In this document: positions 1 through 6,943 of the stretch, piece by piece | Numbering within the stretch: position 1 is the stretch's first letter | Layout: every line of letters begins with the position of its first letter | Source: a bacterium | GTDB taxonomy: Bacteria > Patescibacteriota > Minisyncoccia > Minisyncoccales > PEYH01 | Reading direction: 5' to 3' | NCBI GenBank assembly: GCA_021163545.1 | Contig: JAGGTU010000020.1 | Span: 1-16,431, forward strand | DNA length: 16,431 nucleotides | Made by a program: the position numbers and the translations under genes | The notes under the pieces: generated by a model | Databases searched by the model: none | What the model was told of the DNA's origin: nothing | Seen by the model: only the letters and a program-made list of their open reading frames with translations

Positions 1-609
1 TCTCACAAAATTGAAATTGCAGATTTAAAAACAAGAAAAATTGGCGCTTATAATTTTGCAGAACTCAGAATTAAACTTCCTCTAAAACTGAAAGTAGAGG
101 AGGTAGGAGAGATAACAAAAAACTTAGAAGAGAAACTTTTGAAGAATATTCCAGAATTAAAATACGTGGTTATTTCAATCGAGCCTTATGACATGAAAAA
201 AAGCATTATTGTTGGAATGTTAGGCAGAAGATTTTGCGAGGAAGAAGGGTTTGAAAAAATTGGACCAGAAAAGATCGGAAAAAGGATTATTATTCCAATA
301 AAAGAAAACAAAATTAATGATAAATTTGGCTCAAGAGAGTATCTTTTGCTTGATATAAAAGATCAAAAAGTGCAAAGAAAAGAGATTTTAAAAAATCCAT
401 ATTTTGAAAAAGATGCCCCAAAGGGGACAAGATTTGCTAAAGCAGTGAGGGCAGATGAGGTGGCAACCCCAATAATAGGCCCCAACGCTAAACAAAATTT
501 AGAAAATCTTGGTATTAAGATTCATCTCGTTAATCCCCATCAGTCATTAGAAGAGATTTTAGAATTAATCACGAAAGAACAAGAAAATAAAAATTCCAAT
601 GAGAAATAA
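1..609 (+). CDS. Cation diffusion facilitator C-terminus fused to NifX/NifB-like domain (5' partial)
   Basis: The reading frame is open from base 1, so the gene begins outside the window; 202 residues are visible. Visible residues 1-63 look like the cytoplasmic dimerisation domain of cation diffusion facilitator (CDF) metal transporters: an alternating beta strand, a helix rich in E/K, and a final strand ending in ISIEPYD. Residues about 94-190 resemble the dinitrogenase iron-molybdenum cofactor-binding (NifX/NifB C-terminal) fold: a RIIIPIKENKINDKFG opening, a LLLDIKD strand, then IIGPNAKQNLENLGIKIHLV. The missing N-terminal part should be the six-helix membrane transporter. The likely role is efflux of a divalent metal (Zn, Fe, Mn or similar), with the extra domain perhaps sensing or binding metal; the substrate cannot be read from this part. 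An internal TTG at 139 is not the true start. Family assignment is from recalled sequence patterns only. Confidence 0.6.
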   Translation, partial: SHKIEIADLKTRKIGAYNFAELRIKLPLKLKVEEVGEITKNLEEKLLKNIPELKYVVISIEPYDMKKSIIVGMLGRRFCEEEGFEKIGPEKIGKRIIIPIKENKINDKFGSREYLLLDIKDQKVQRKEILKNPYFEKDAPKGTRFAKAVRADEVATPIIGPNAKQNLENLGIKIHLVNPHQSLEEILELITKEQENKNSNEK

Positions 610-712
610 CAGTAAGTCACTAATGATAGGATTGCTGAAGGAAAAGGTGAAGATATGATTTTATTTGATTATGATTTGTTTTATTCTCAGGATGTTTATT
701 GTCCAGCGAGAT

Positions 713-749
713 AATCACCAACGAGATCCGTCCTCCTTGGTGATTTTTT
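713..749 (+). terminator. Rho-independent terminator after the CDF/NifX gene
   Basis: A perfect 9-bp stem (713-721 pairing with 737-745, arms AATCACCAA and TTGGTGATT) closes a 15-nt loop and runs into six T residues (744-749). It lies about 100 bp after the stop of the plus-strand gene. It also sits just past the end of the convergent pit gene, but on the minus strand it lacks a T tract. Confidence 0.75.
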
Positions 750-752
750 AAA

Positions 753-1751
753 CTAAACAAAATATTTGAGAATTGAATAAGTTAAAGCTGAAAATAAAGC
801 AGATGAAGGCACAGTTATTATCCAGGCTAACATCATTCGCCAAGCCACTATTTGTTTAATCCTTTTTAAGTTTTGTAGGGCAGTGCTTCCCATTACTGCA
901 GAACAGACCACATGGGTGGTTGAGATTGGCATACCAGCCAATGAGTGGAGAGCAATTACTGTTCCTGCTCCAAATTCCGAAACAAACCCTTGTTTTGGCT
1001 CGACTTTTGTTAGTTTCCAGCCCAAAGTTTTGACCACTCTCCAACCCATTAAAAATGTCCCAAGCCCCATTACTGTTCCACACATCAACTTCACCCACAA
1101 AGGAACTTGGAATTTAGTTATAAATCCTCCGGCAAGTAAAGCAGCAGTTATAATTCCCATTGCATTTTGAGCATCATTCATTCCATGTGTGAAAGACATA
1201 AAAGGAGTGGTGAAAATTTGAAAAGTCCTGAAGAGTTTATTTGTCTTATGGGTTGAAATTTTTCTGGGAAACAAATGCAATATCCAACTGACTAAAATTA
1301 AAAAAACCGCACCTGCTAAAAAACCAGCGGCTGGCCCCAAAATAATTCCCAGTAACACTTTTTTGCCTAAAATTCCCCATTGAATAATTTCTTTCCCGCC
1401 AGCGGCGAACCCTGCTCCTAAAAGCCCCCCAACTAAAGCATGACTAACACTGATTGGAATACCAATTCTTGTGCACAAAAAAACCCAAATTACAGCCCCC
1501 AGTGTTCCGGCTAACAAAATTAAAAGAGTCATATGTTGGGAGGGAATTATTCCCTTGCCGATGGTTTGGGCAACTCGGGTAGAAGCAAGAGCCCCCAACA
1601 TATCAAAAATACTTGCTACTATCAGAGCTTGGGTTGGAGAGAGGGCTTTAGTAGCGCAGGTAGTGGCAATAGCGTTGGCTCTATCATTGGCTCCGTTTAA
1701 AAAATCAAAAATCAGAGCGATGATGATAATAAGAATTACCAAAATCATCAT
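753..1751 (-). CDS. pit: PiT-family inorganic phosphate transporter
   Basis: This 332-residue, strongly hydrophobic membrane protein matches the PiT (PHO4) family of low-affinity phosphate or metal-phosphate symporters. The duplicated family signature is visible: GANDRANAIAT at residues 20-30 and HGMNDAQNAMG at 189-199. The paired half-repeat motifs GIPISVSHALVGG (97-109) and GMPISTTHVVCSAV (273-286) are also present. The length suits the shorter bacterial PiT proteins. The gene starts 2 nt after the stop of the upstream PhoU-like gene. An AAAGGAGAGG sequence, within the end of that gene, lies about 10 nt upstream of the ATG and is one of the few convincing ribosome-binding sites in the window, suggesting translational coupling. 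The ATG at 1746-1748 is an alternative start one codon in. Uptake coupled to H+ or Na+ is family knowledge; the coupling ion is not readable. Confidence 0.93.
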   Translation of the reverse strand: MMILVILIIIIALIFDFLNGANDRANAIATTCATKALSPTQALIVASIFDMLGALASTRVAQTIGKGIIPSQHMTLLILLAGTLGAVIWVFLCTRIGIPISVSHALVGGLLGAGFAAGGKEIIQWGILGKKVLLGIILGPAAGFLAGAVFLILVSWILHLFPRKISTHKTNKLFRTFQIFTTPFMSFTHGMNDAQNAMGIITAALLAGGFITKFQVPLWVKLMCGTVMGLGTFLMGWRVVKTLGWKLTKVEPKQGFVSEFGAGTVIALHSLAGMPISTTHVVCSAVMGSTALQNLKRIKQIVAWRMMLAWIITVPSSALFSALTYSILKYFV

Positions 1752-1753
1752 GT

Positions 1754-2392
1754 TTAGGCCTCTCCTTTTAATCTAAAGGTTTCTAAAATATTTGCCACAT
1801 CCTCACATTGATCCATTGCGTATTCAAGAAGGTCGATAATTTCTTTAATGGCTAAAGTTTTTTTAAAATCTTCAATGCTGGAAAAGTTTGTACCAACAAT
1901 TTTTGCTAACCATTTTCTGTTAATCTCGTCTGCTTCATCTTCTAGATCGTTTATTCTCACACAACATTCGGCTAAAATTTTATCGTTTTTTCTAATATTT
2001 CTTAGAGATTTTACCCCAATTTCTATTTGATTTGCTGCCTCTTTTAAATAGGGAAGAAAATCATAAAGGGCTTGGGGGATGTTTTTGACTCGGTAAATAT
2101 ATAATCTGTTTACTGCTTTTTCAATAGAATCAATAACATTATCCATATTATGGACAAGAAATCGGATATCTCCTTTCTCTTCAGTTACTCGGGTATGGTC
2201 ATAAAGCAATTCTTCTACGATCTGATGAACGATGCTGTCGGCTTCATCTTCTAAATTATTTAGTTTTTGGGCAACCTGGGGAAGGGTTGAATAATCTTTT
2301 GTTAACTGTTCTAAATACTCAACTGATTCCTTAATTTTCTCAGCCAATTTCTCATATAAATCAAAAAAATTTTTTTCTTTTGGAAGAAACAT
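1754..2392 (-). CDS. PhoU-like DUF47 family protein, PiT accessory
   Basis: This 212-residue, all-helical, acidic cytoplasmic protein matches the DUF47/PhoU-like family (Pfam PhoU_div) that usually accompanies PiT transporters. Two PhoU-type acidic repeats are visible: LEDEAD at residues 47-52 and LEDEADEINR at 150-159. Each is followed or preceded by D/E-rich helices such as HNMDNVIDSIE (81-91) and the 188-204 helix. In PhoU proteins these residues bind metal clusters. The protein is first in a two-gene unit with pit (2-nt gap) and has its own promoter, so it probably modulates phosphate uptake by its partner. The start ATG has no Shine-Dalgarno and only a short leader of about 15 nt after the predicted transcription start. 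Family length (about 205-215 residues) fits. Confidence 0.9.
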   Translation of the reverse strand: MFLPKEKNFFDLYEKLAEKIKESVEYLEQLTKDYSTLPQVAQKLNNLEDEADSIVHQIVEELLYDHTRVTEEKGDIRFLVHNMDNVIDSIEKAVNRLYIYRVKNIPQALYDFLPYLKEAANQIEIGVKSLRNIRKNDKILAECCVRINDLEDEADEINRKWLAKIVGTNFSSIEDFKKTLAIKEIIDLLEYAMDQCEDVANILETFRLKGEA

Positions 2393-2414
2393 TTTCAGCG
2401 ATAATTATTTTTTT

Positions 2415-2443
2415 ATTGTAATGGTTTTGTTTCCCTAAGGCAA
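2415..2443 (-). promoter_or_regulatory. Sigma70-type promoter of the phoU-like/pit unit
   Basis: Read on the minus strand there is a -35 box TTGCCT (2438-2443), a 17-bp spacer and a -10 box TACAAT (2415-2420). The predicted transcript would start near 2408, about 16 nt before the ATG at 2392. Both boxes match the consensus at 4-5 of 6 positions and the spacing is optimal. No PHO box could be recognised. Confidence 0.65.
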
Positions 2444-2536
2444 ATTTTTCTTAAAATAGAGATTCGCCTAATTAAGCCTAACCAAAACTTAGAGGAATTA
2501 ATTAATTCTTTAGTCTCACAAGTAGACTGAACTTTG

Positions 2537-2608
2537 TCGGAGCGGGGGGAATCGAACCCCCGACCTCTGGCCCCCCATGCCAGCGCACTACCACTGTGCT
2601 ACGCTCCG
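2537..2608 (-). tRNA. tRNA-Pro (anticodon GGG)
   Basis: The minus strand folds as a complete 72-nt cloverleaf. It has a 7-bp acceptor stem CGGAGCG/CGCTCCG, a 4-bp D stem GCAC/GTGC with a short 7-nt loop containing GG, and a 5-bp anticodon stem CTGGC/GCCAG. The anticodon loop is ATGGGGG, giving anticodon GGG. The variable loop is 5 nt and the T arm is GGGGG-TTCGATT-CCCCC. C1-G72 with A73, and G35, G36 and G37, are the known bacterial proline identity features. The 3' CCA is not encoded (A73 is followed by CAA), so it must be added enzymatically. The gene stands alone between the phosphate unit and rpmB. Confidence 0.95.
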
Positions 2609-2617
2609 CCTATTTTT

Positions 2618-2623
2618 ATTATA
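2618..2623 (-). promoter_or_regulatory. -10 box for tRNA-Pro
   Basis: A perfect TATAAT on the minus strand ends 9 nt before the first base of the tRNA, the spacing expected for a transcript starting just upstream of the mature 5' end. The -35 region at about 2641-2646 overlaps the rpmB terminator and matches the consensus poorly, so only the -10 box is claimed. Confidence 0.5.
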
Positions 2624-2634
2624 AGATAAATTAC

Positions 2635-2660
2635 AAAAAACAACTAGCTCACAACTAGTT
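2635..2660 (-). terminator. Rho-independent terminator after rpmB
   Basis: On the minus strand AACTAG, a 7-nt loop and CTAGTT form a 6-bp stem (2655-2660 with 2642-2647). A G and six T residues (2635-2640) follow. The stem is short and AT-rich, but it sits 19 bp after the rpmB stop and ends just before the tRNA promoter. Confidence 0.55.
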
Positions 2661-2678
2661 TCAATTGAATTAAGAATT

Positions 2679-2867
2679 TTATCCGAGTTTTTTAAAAATT
2701 GTTTTTTTACATTTGGCACAGACTTTTATCCTTTTACCAGATGGCAAAGTTACCCATTGTAAATTTGGGTATTTCACTTTTTTTGAGGGGTTGTATCGAG
2801 ACATCAATTTTTTATATTTTTGTCCGATATCTGGTTTTTTCCCACAAATTTCACAAACTCTTGCCAT
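2679..2867 (-). CDS. rpmB: Large ribosomal subunit protein bL28 (zinc-ribbon form)
   Basis: The 62-residue product begins MARVCEICGKKPDIG, the bL28 N-terminal pattern, and has the family's central YPNLQWVTLPSGKRIKVCAKC stretch (read in parts around residues 33-53). Four cysteines in two CxxC pairs (C5, C8 and C50, C53) make this the zinc-binding (C+) paralogue type. It is a structural protein of the 50S subunit, near the E site. It is monocistronic on the minus strand, with a terminator downstream and no visible Shine-Dalgarno (AAAGTT precedes the ATG). Length and motif agree with the family. Confidence 0.92.
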   Translation of the reverse strand: MARVCEICGKKPDIGQKYKKLMSRYNPSKKVKYPNLQWVTLPSGKRIKVCAKCKKTIFKKLG

Positions 2868-2887
2868 AACTTTGAATTAATTATTTG

Positions 2888-2990
2888 AAGAACCAAGAAC
2901 CACATTCCAAGCACCAAACAAAAGTTTAAAAATCGAGTTCAAAAATAAAATAAAAAATGGTGTATATTTGGAATTTGGTTTTTGGTTCTT
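2888..2990. repeat. 23-nt imperfect inverted repeat in the rpmB-M50 spacer
   Basis: The arms at 2888-2910 and 2968-2990 are reverse complements at 21 of 23 positions and enclose 57 nt of A-rich DNA. The words inside the arms (AAGAACCAA, ATTCCAA) recur with small changes, as in a degenerate dispersed repeat. The arms occupy the divergent spacer between rpmB and the M50 gene and lie upstream of the M50 promoter. Confidence 0.75.
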
Positions 2991-3018
2991 GATACTTTCT
3001 TTATATATCTTGTTTTTT

Positions 3019-3046
3019 TTGATTTGGCAAGTGATTTTGTTATAAT
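3019..3046 (+). promoter_or_regulatory. Promoter of the M50 protease gene
   Basis: A perfect -10 box TATAAT (3041-3046) is preceded by TTGATT (3019-3024) with a 16-bp spacer. The transcript would begin near 3053, leaving a leader of about 37 nt. No promoter of similar quality was seen between here and rpsL, so this one might also feed the str cluster if the downstream hairpin is leaky. Confidence 0.6.
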
Positions 3047-3089
3047 AGGAAAATAATTTAGAAATTTCGATACAGCAAAATTTCAGCTT

Positions 3090-3707
3090 ATGGATATTTT
3101 GACAATAATAATTTTAATCATCATTTTACTATTCTCGGTTATTTTTCATGAAATAGCTCATGGTTGGATGGCTTATTTTTTGGGTGATCCAACTGCAAAA
3201 AATGCTGGCAGGCTTACTTTAAATCCTGCAAAACATATTGATCCAATTGGTACAATTTTTCTGCCCTTAATGCTCTTAATTATCACAATGGGTAGAGGTC
3301 CTGTTTTTGGTTGGGCAAAACCTGTTCCTATTAATCCTTTTAATTTTAAAGATAAAAAATATGATCCAGCAAAAGTTGCTGCAGCCGGCCCGATTTCAAA
3401 TATTATTCTTGCCATCATTTTTGGACTGACTTTAAGATTTGCTCACACTTTTTTGCCTTATCAGACAAGTTTGATTTTTCTTTATATCGTCCAGATCAAT
3501 CTTCTTTTGGCGATTTTTAATTTATTACCTATTCCTCCTTTGGATGGTTCACATATTTTATTTGCATTTTTCCCGCTTGATCCAAAAACAAGATTTTTCA
3601 TTTTACAATATGGAATTTTTATTTTAATATTTTTTATTTTCTTTTTTGGAGGATACATTTTCGCCTTCGTTGACTTTTTAACTCGATATCTAACTGGTTT
3701 TATTTGA
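3090..3707 (+). CDS. Site-2 protease family (M50) membrane metalloprotease
   Basis: This 205-residue polytopic membrane protein carries the zinc-protease motif HEIAH at residues 20-24, inside the first membrane helix. It also has the second metal-ligand motif NLLPIPPLDGS at 144-154, where D152 is the expected third zinc ligand. The conserved AAGPISN is at 98-104. Six hydrophobic segments are apparent. The short form without a PDZ domain resembles the YwhC/YdiL-like M50 proteins common in bacteria and archaea, which cut transmembrane segments of substrate proteins within the bilayer; the substrate is unknown. It has its own promoter and ends in TGA just before a hairpin. The ATG lacks a Shine-Dalgarno. 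The position upstream of rpsL is probably not functional linkage. Confidence 0.9.
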   Translation: MDILTIIILIIILLFSVIFHEIAHGWMAYFLGDPTAKNAGRLTLNPAKHIDPIGTIFLPLMLLIITMGRGPVFGWAKPVPINPFNFKDKKYDPAKVAAAGPISNIILAIIFGLTLRFAHTFLPYQTSLIFLYIVQINLLLAIFNLLPIPPLDGSHILFAFFPLDPKTRFFILQYGIFILIFFIFFFGGYIFAFVDFLTRYLTGFI

Positions 3708-3739
3708 CAGGAAATTAATTTTTTGTTATCAAAGAATTT

Positions 3740-3765
3740 AAGCGCTTGGCGCTTTATTATTTTTC
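3740..3765 (+). terminator. Hairpin terminator between the M50 gene and rpsL
   Basis: AAGCGC, a TTG loop and GCGCTT (3740-3745 with 3749-3754) form a compact 6-bp stem, followed by TATTATTTTT. It lies 32 bp after the M50 stop and 24 bp before rpsL, so it either ends the M50 transcript or attenuates read-through into the str cluster. Confidence 0.55.
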
Positions 3766-3788
3766 TTGGTATTTGGTAATCTAAAAAT

Positions 3789-4199
3789 ATGCCAACATTT
3801 CATCAACTAATCAAAAAAGGAAGAGAAAAACCAAAAAAGAAAAGCAAGGCTCCTGCTTTGAGCTTTGGCTTTAATACTTTAAAAAATAGACCGGTTGATT
3901 ACCCCTCTCCCTTTAAAAGAGGAGTTGTCTTGAAAGTTTTTACTGTAACACCCAAGAAACCAAATTCAGCCCTAAGAAAAGTTTGCCGCGTTAGGTTGTC
4001 AAATGGTATGGAGGTTACTGCTTATATTCCAGGAGAAGGGCATAATATTCAAGAACACTCAATTGTGTTAATAAAAGGAGGTAAGATAAAAGACTTGCCA
4101 GGTATTCGCTATAAAGTTGTAAGAGGGGCTTTAGATGTAGCAGGAGTTGAAGGAAGGAAACAATCGAGGTCAAAATATGGAACAAAGAAACCCTCGTAA
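3789..4199 (+). CDS. rpsL: Small ribosomal subunit protein uS12
   Basis: uS12 shapes the decoding centre of the 30S subunit. The hallmark TPKKPNSALRKVCRVRL occurs at residues 54-70, GEGHNIQEHS at 82-91 and KDLPGIRYKVVRGALD at 101-116. The lysines classically mutated in streptomycin resistance (in PKKPN and in KDLPG) are the sensitive wild type. At 136 residues it is about 12 longer than the E. coli protein, because of an insertion at about 25-41 (a stretch including FGFNTLKNRPVDYP) between the N-terminal tail and the OB-fold. It opens the str cluster; rpsG follows after 24 bp. No Shine-Dalgarno is visible before the ATG (sequence ATCTAAAAAT). I see no separate promoter immediately upstream. 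Confidence 0.98.
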   Translation: MPTFHQLIKKGREKPKKKSKAPALSFGFNTLKNRPVDYPSPFKRGVVLKVFTVTPKKPNSALRKVCRVRLSNGMEVTAYIPGEGHNIQEHSIVLIKGGKIKDLPGIRYKVVRGALDVAGVEGRKQSRSKYGTKKPS

Positions 4200-4223
4200 T
4201 AATCAAAGATTAATCTCTAATTC

Positions 4224-4697
4224 ATGGGGAAAAAAAGAAGAAAAATTAAAAGAAGAGAGTTAGAGCCGGATCCAAAATACGGAAGTGCTTTGGTAACAAA
4301 GCTTATTAATTATGTAATGAGAAAAGGTAAAAAATCTTTGGCAAGACAAATAGTTTATGACGCTTTTGATATTATTAAAGAGAAATTAAACAAAGACCCG
4401 CTCGAAGTGTTTGAAGGAGCGCTTAAAAACGCTGGTCCAATACTTGAGGTAAGGCCTCGCAGAATTGGTGGAGCTACTTATCAAGTTCCAATGGAGGTAA
4501 AAGAACATAGACGCATAGCTTTAGCTTTACGCTGGATAGTTGAAGCAGCAAGGAGCAAGAAAGGTAAGCCTATGGAAGAGAAATTAGCTCAGGAATTGAT
4601 AGATGCATATAACAACACTGGCTCTGCGGTAAAGAAAAAAGAAAATATGCATAAGATGGGAGAAGCTAATAAAGCCTTCGCACATTATGCATGGTAA
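4224..4697 (+). CDS. rpsG: Small ribosomal subunit protein uS7
   Basis: uS7 is a primary binder of the 16S rRNA 3' major domain and nucleates assembly of the 30S head. The family signature DPKYGSALVTKLINYVMRKG runs from residue 16, followed by VRPRRIGGATYQVPMEV at 76-92. The C-terminal helix KENMHKMGEANKAFAHYAW ends exactly at the residue usual for the family. Length 157 matches the family's usual 155-158. It follows rpsL in the normal str order. The 42-bp spacer after it consists almost wholly of a short tandem repeat that abuts fusA. The ATG has no Shine-Dalgarno. Confidence 0.98.
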   Translation: MGKKRRKIKRRELEPDPKYGSALVTKLINYVMRKGKKSLARQIVYDAFDIIKEKLNKDPLEVFEGALKNAGPILEVRPRRIGGATYQVPMEVKEHRRIALALRWIVEAARSKKGKPMEEKLAQELIDAYNNTGSAVKKKENMHKMGEANKAFAHYAW

Positions 4698-4700
4698 ACA

Positions 4701-4739
4701 CGAAATTTCGAAATATCGAAATTTCGAAATATCGAAATT
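4701..4739. repeat. 16-bp tandem repeat filling the rpsG-fusA spacer
   Basis: The unit CGAAATTTCGAAATAT is present twice perfectly (4701-4716 and 4717-4732), followed by a 7-nt third start (4733-4739) that touches the fusA ATG at 4740. The unit is itself near-palindromic (TTTCGAAA), so the stretch can fold into hairpins. Related words occur at 15754-15797. Confidence 0.9.
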
Positions 4740-6884
4740 ATGAGATTATATCCTATTGAAAAATACAGAAACATCGGAATTATTGCCCATATTGATGCCG
4801 GCAAAACCACAGTTACCGAGCGTGTGTTGTTTTACACTGGAATTTCTCACAAGATAGGAGAGGTACATGAGGGACAGGCAATTATGGATTGGATGGAACA
4901 AGAAAAAGAAAGAGGTATTACAATCACTGCGGCTGCCACAACCTGTTTTTGGATTCCAATTGAAGAAAGCCAAAAACTGTTGGGAGGTAAGACATTTTTA
5001 GAGGTAGACCCAAATGAAAGAAAGAAGCTTGAATATCGAATTAATATTATTGATACTCCCGGTCACATTGATTTTACCGCAGAAGTACAGAGATCTTTAA
5101 GAGTTTTAGATGGGGCAATTGTTGTATTTGATGGGGTAGCAGGAGTTGAGGCACAATCTGAAACTGTTTGGCGTCAGGCAGATAAATTTAAAGTCCCAAG
5201 GATTTGCTTCATAAACAAATTGGATAGAATAGGGGCTTCTTTTGAAAAAAGTCTCCAATCAATCTGGGACAAACTTACCAAGAACGCTGTAGCAATTCAG
5301 ATTCCAATAGGAGAAGAGGCAAACCATGAGGGAGTGATAGATTTAATTACTATGAAAAGTTACCGGTTTGAAGGAGATCACGGAGAAAAAGTTGTAATTG
5401 GAGAGATTCCAGATGAGTTAAAGGAGAAGGCAGCCCAGTGGCGAGATAAGATGTTAGAAAAAATAGCATCAGAGGATCATTTGCTTTTAGAAAAATATTT
5501 AGAAGGGAAAGAGATAACACCAGAAGAGATAAGAGAGAGTTTAAGAAAAAGCGTCATTAACTATAAATTAGTGCCCGTTTTATGTGGAGCTGCCCTGAGA
5601 AATAAGGGCATCCAACCTCTTTTGGATGCAGTCATTTATTATCTTCCTTCTCCAGTAGATCTTCCTCCAATTCAAGGACAAGACCCAAGAACCGGAGAGA
5701 CTATTGAAAGAAAACCAGATGACAATGAACCATTTTCTGCTTTAGCCTTTAAAATAGCAACCGATCCTTATGTGGGAACATTGACTTATTTTAGGGTGTA
5801 TTCGGGCACTCTAAAAAGTGGAGAGGCTGTGCTTAATACGGCAACACAAGAGAAAATAAGAATTGGAAGAATCGTAAGAATGCATGCAAATCATAGAGAA
5901 GAAATTGATCAGGTTTTTGCAGGAGATTTAGCTGCCGCGGTAGGGTTAAAAGGAGTAAAAACTGGGCACACTCTTTGTGATGTAAATCATCCTATAGTTT
6001 TAGAAGAAATTACTTTCCCTGAACCGGTAATTTCTATAAGAATTGAGCCAAAAACAAGGGCAGACCAAGAGAAGTTATCATTGGCTCTTAAAAAACTTGC
6101 CGAAGAAGACCCCACTTTCAGGGTTAAGACAGATGAAGAAACCGGAGAGACGATAATTTCTGGAATGGGAGAGCTTCATTTGGAAATTATTGTTGATAGA
6201 TTAAAAAGAGAGTTTAAAGTAGATGCTAATGTTGGCAGACCTCAGGTAGCTTATAAAGAAACAATTTTACAGACGGCAGAAGCAGAAGGAAAATATATAA
6301 GACAAAGCGGAGGAAGGGGACAATATGGACATGTTTGGTTAAAAGTAGAGCCACTTAAAAGGGGAGAGGGGTATAAATTTGTAGATGAGATAAAAGGAGG
6401 AATTATTCCAAAAGAATTTATTCCTGCGGTTGAAAAAGGAGTTAAAGAGGCTATGGAAGAAGGAGTTTTAGCTGGTTATCCCTTGGTAGATATGCAGGTT
6501 ACTCTTTATGACGGGTCTTTTCATGAGGTAGACTCTTCCGAGGCTGCTTTTAAGATTGCTGGCTCAATAGCTCTAAAAGAAGCTGCCAAAAAAGCAAAAC
6601 CCATTTTGTTAGAGCCGATAATGAGATTGGAGGTAACAGTACCGCCGGAATATTTTGGTGATGTCATAGGAGACTTAAATTCAAAAAGAGGCAAGATATT
6701 AGAGACTTTTGATAGGAGCAATGTAAAGGTAATTGAAGCACATGTTCCTTTAGCAGAGATGTTTGGCTATGCAACCACCTTAAGGTCATTGACTCAGGGC
6801 AGAGGTTCATTTACTATGGAATTTGACCATTATGAAAAGGTACCCGAGAATATCGCTCAGGAAATTGTCGAAGGAAAAAGGTAA
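4740..6884 (+). CDS. fusA: Elongation factor G
   Basis: EF-G is the GTPase that drives translocation of tRNA and mRNA on the ribosome and, with RRF, ribosome recycling. GTPase motifs are complete: AHIDAGKTT at residues 16-24 (P-loop), RGIT at 58-61 (switch I), DTPGH at 105-109, NKLD at 159-162 and CGAA at about 282-285. Domain III carries SGMGELHLEI (474-483). Domain IV has RQSGGRGQYGHV (521-532) and the tip-proximal HEVDSSEAAF (595-604); domain V ends with LTQGRGSFTMEF (684-695). At 714 residues it is slightly long. The extra length includes an insertion of about 20-25 residues at about 72-98, between TTCFW and RINIIDTPG, where Thermus EF-G (recalled) has only a few residues. The start lies directly against the upstream repeat. 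Confidence 0.98.
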   Translation: MRLYPIEKYRNIGIIAHIDAGKTTVTERVLFYTGISHKIGEVHEGQAIMDWMEQEKERGITITAAATTCFWIPIEESQKLLGGKTFLEVDPNERKKLEYRINIIDTPGHIDFTAEVQRSLRVLDGAIVVFDGVAGVEAQSETVWRQADKFKVPRICFINKLDRIGASFEKSLQSIWDKLTKNAVAIQIPIGEEANHEGVIDLITMKSYRFEGDHGEKVVIGEIPDELKEKAAQWRDKMLEKIASEDHLLLEKYLEGKEITPEEIRESLRKSVINYKLVPVLCGAALRNKGIQPLLDAVIYYLPSPVDLPPIQGQDPRTGETIERKPDDNEPFSALAFKIATDPYVGTLTYFRVYSGTLKSGEAVLNTATQEKIRIGRIVRMHANHREEIDQVFAGDLAAAVGLKGVKTGHTLCDVNHPIVLEEITFPEPVISIRIEPKTRADQEKLSLALKKLAEEDPTFRVKTDEETGETIISGMGELHLEIIVDRLKREFKVDANVGRPQVAYKETILQTAEAEGKYIRQSGGRGQYGHVWLKVEPLKRGEGYKFVDEIKGGIIPKEFIPAVEKGVKEAMEEGVLAGYPLVDMQVTLYDGSFHEVDSSEAAFKIAGSIALKEAAKKAKPILLEPIMRLEVTVPPEYFGDVIGDLNSKRGKILETFDRSNVKVIEAHVPLAEMFGYATTLRSLTQGRGSFTMEFDHYEKVPENIAQEIVEGKR

Positions 6885-6943
6885 AAAGACTTGCAAAAAT
6901 AAAATAAATGATTAAAATTCGTATATAGCTTTAATTCAAAACT

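Noticed and set aside
139..609. A separate 156-residue gene starting at TTG 139
   Set aside because: The frame stays open to base 1 and the upstream residues continue the same CDF domain, so this is the inside of a larger gene.
883..1170. Plus-strand frame of 95 codons opposite pit (and other frames over pit, rplB, tuf, rpsS, rplV)
   Set aside because: They are shadows of well-supported genes on the other strand or frame, with no domain or start context.
2510..2530. Hairpin TTAGTCT/AGACTGA next to tRNA-Pro as a terminator
   Set aside because: It pairs over 7 bp, but neither strand has a T tract after it; it may help 3' processing but cannot be called.
3090..3707. M50 protease as a first gene of the str operon
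   Set aside because: It has its own promoter and a hairpin terminator lies between it and rpsL; shared transcription cannot be excluded but is not supported.
4701..4739. CRISPR array
   Set aside because: The repeats are directly contiguous with no unique spacers, and there are no cas genes.
6885..6943. Promoter for the small Phd-like gene (TATATA near 6920)
   Set aside because: No -35 box lies at the right distance, and the AT-rich spacer makes chance -10 boxes likely.
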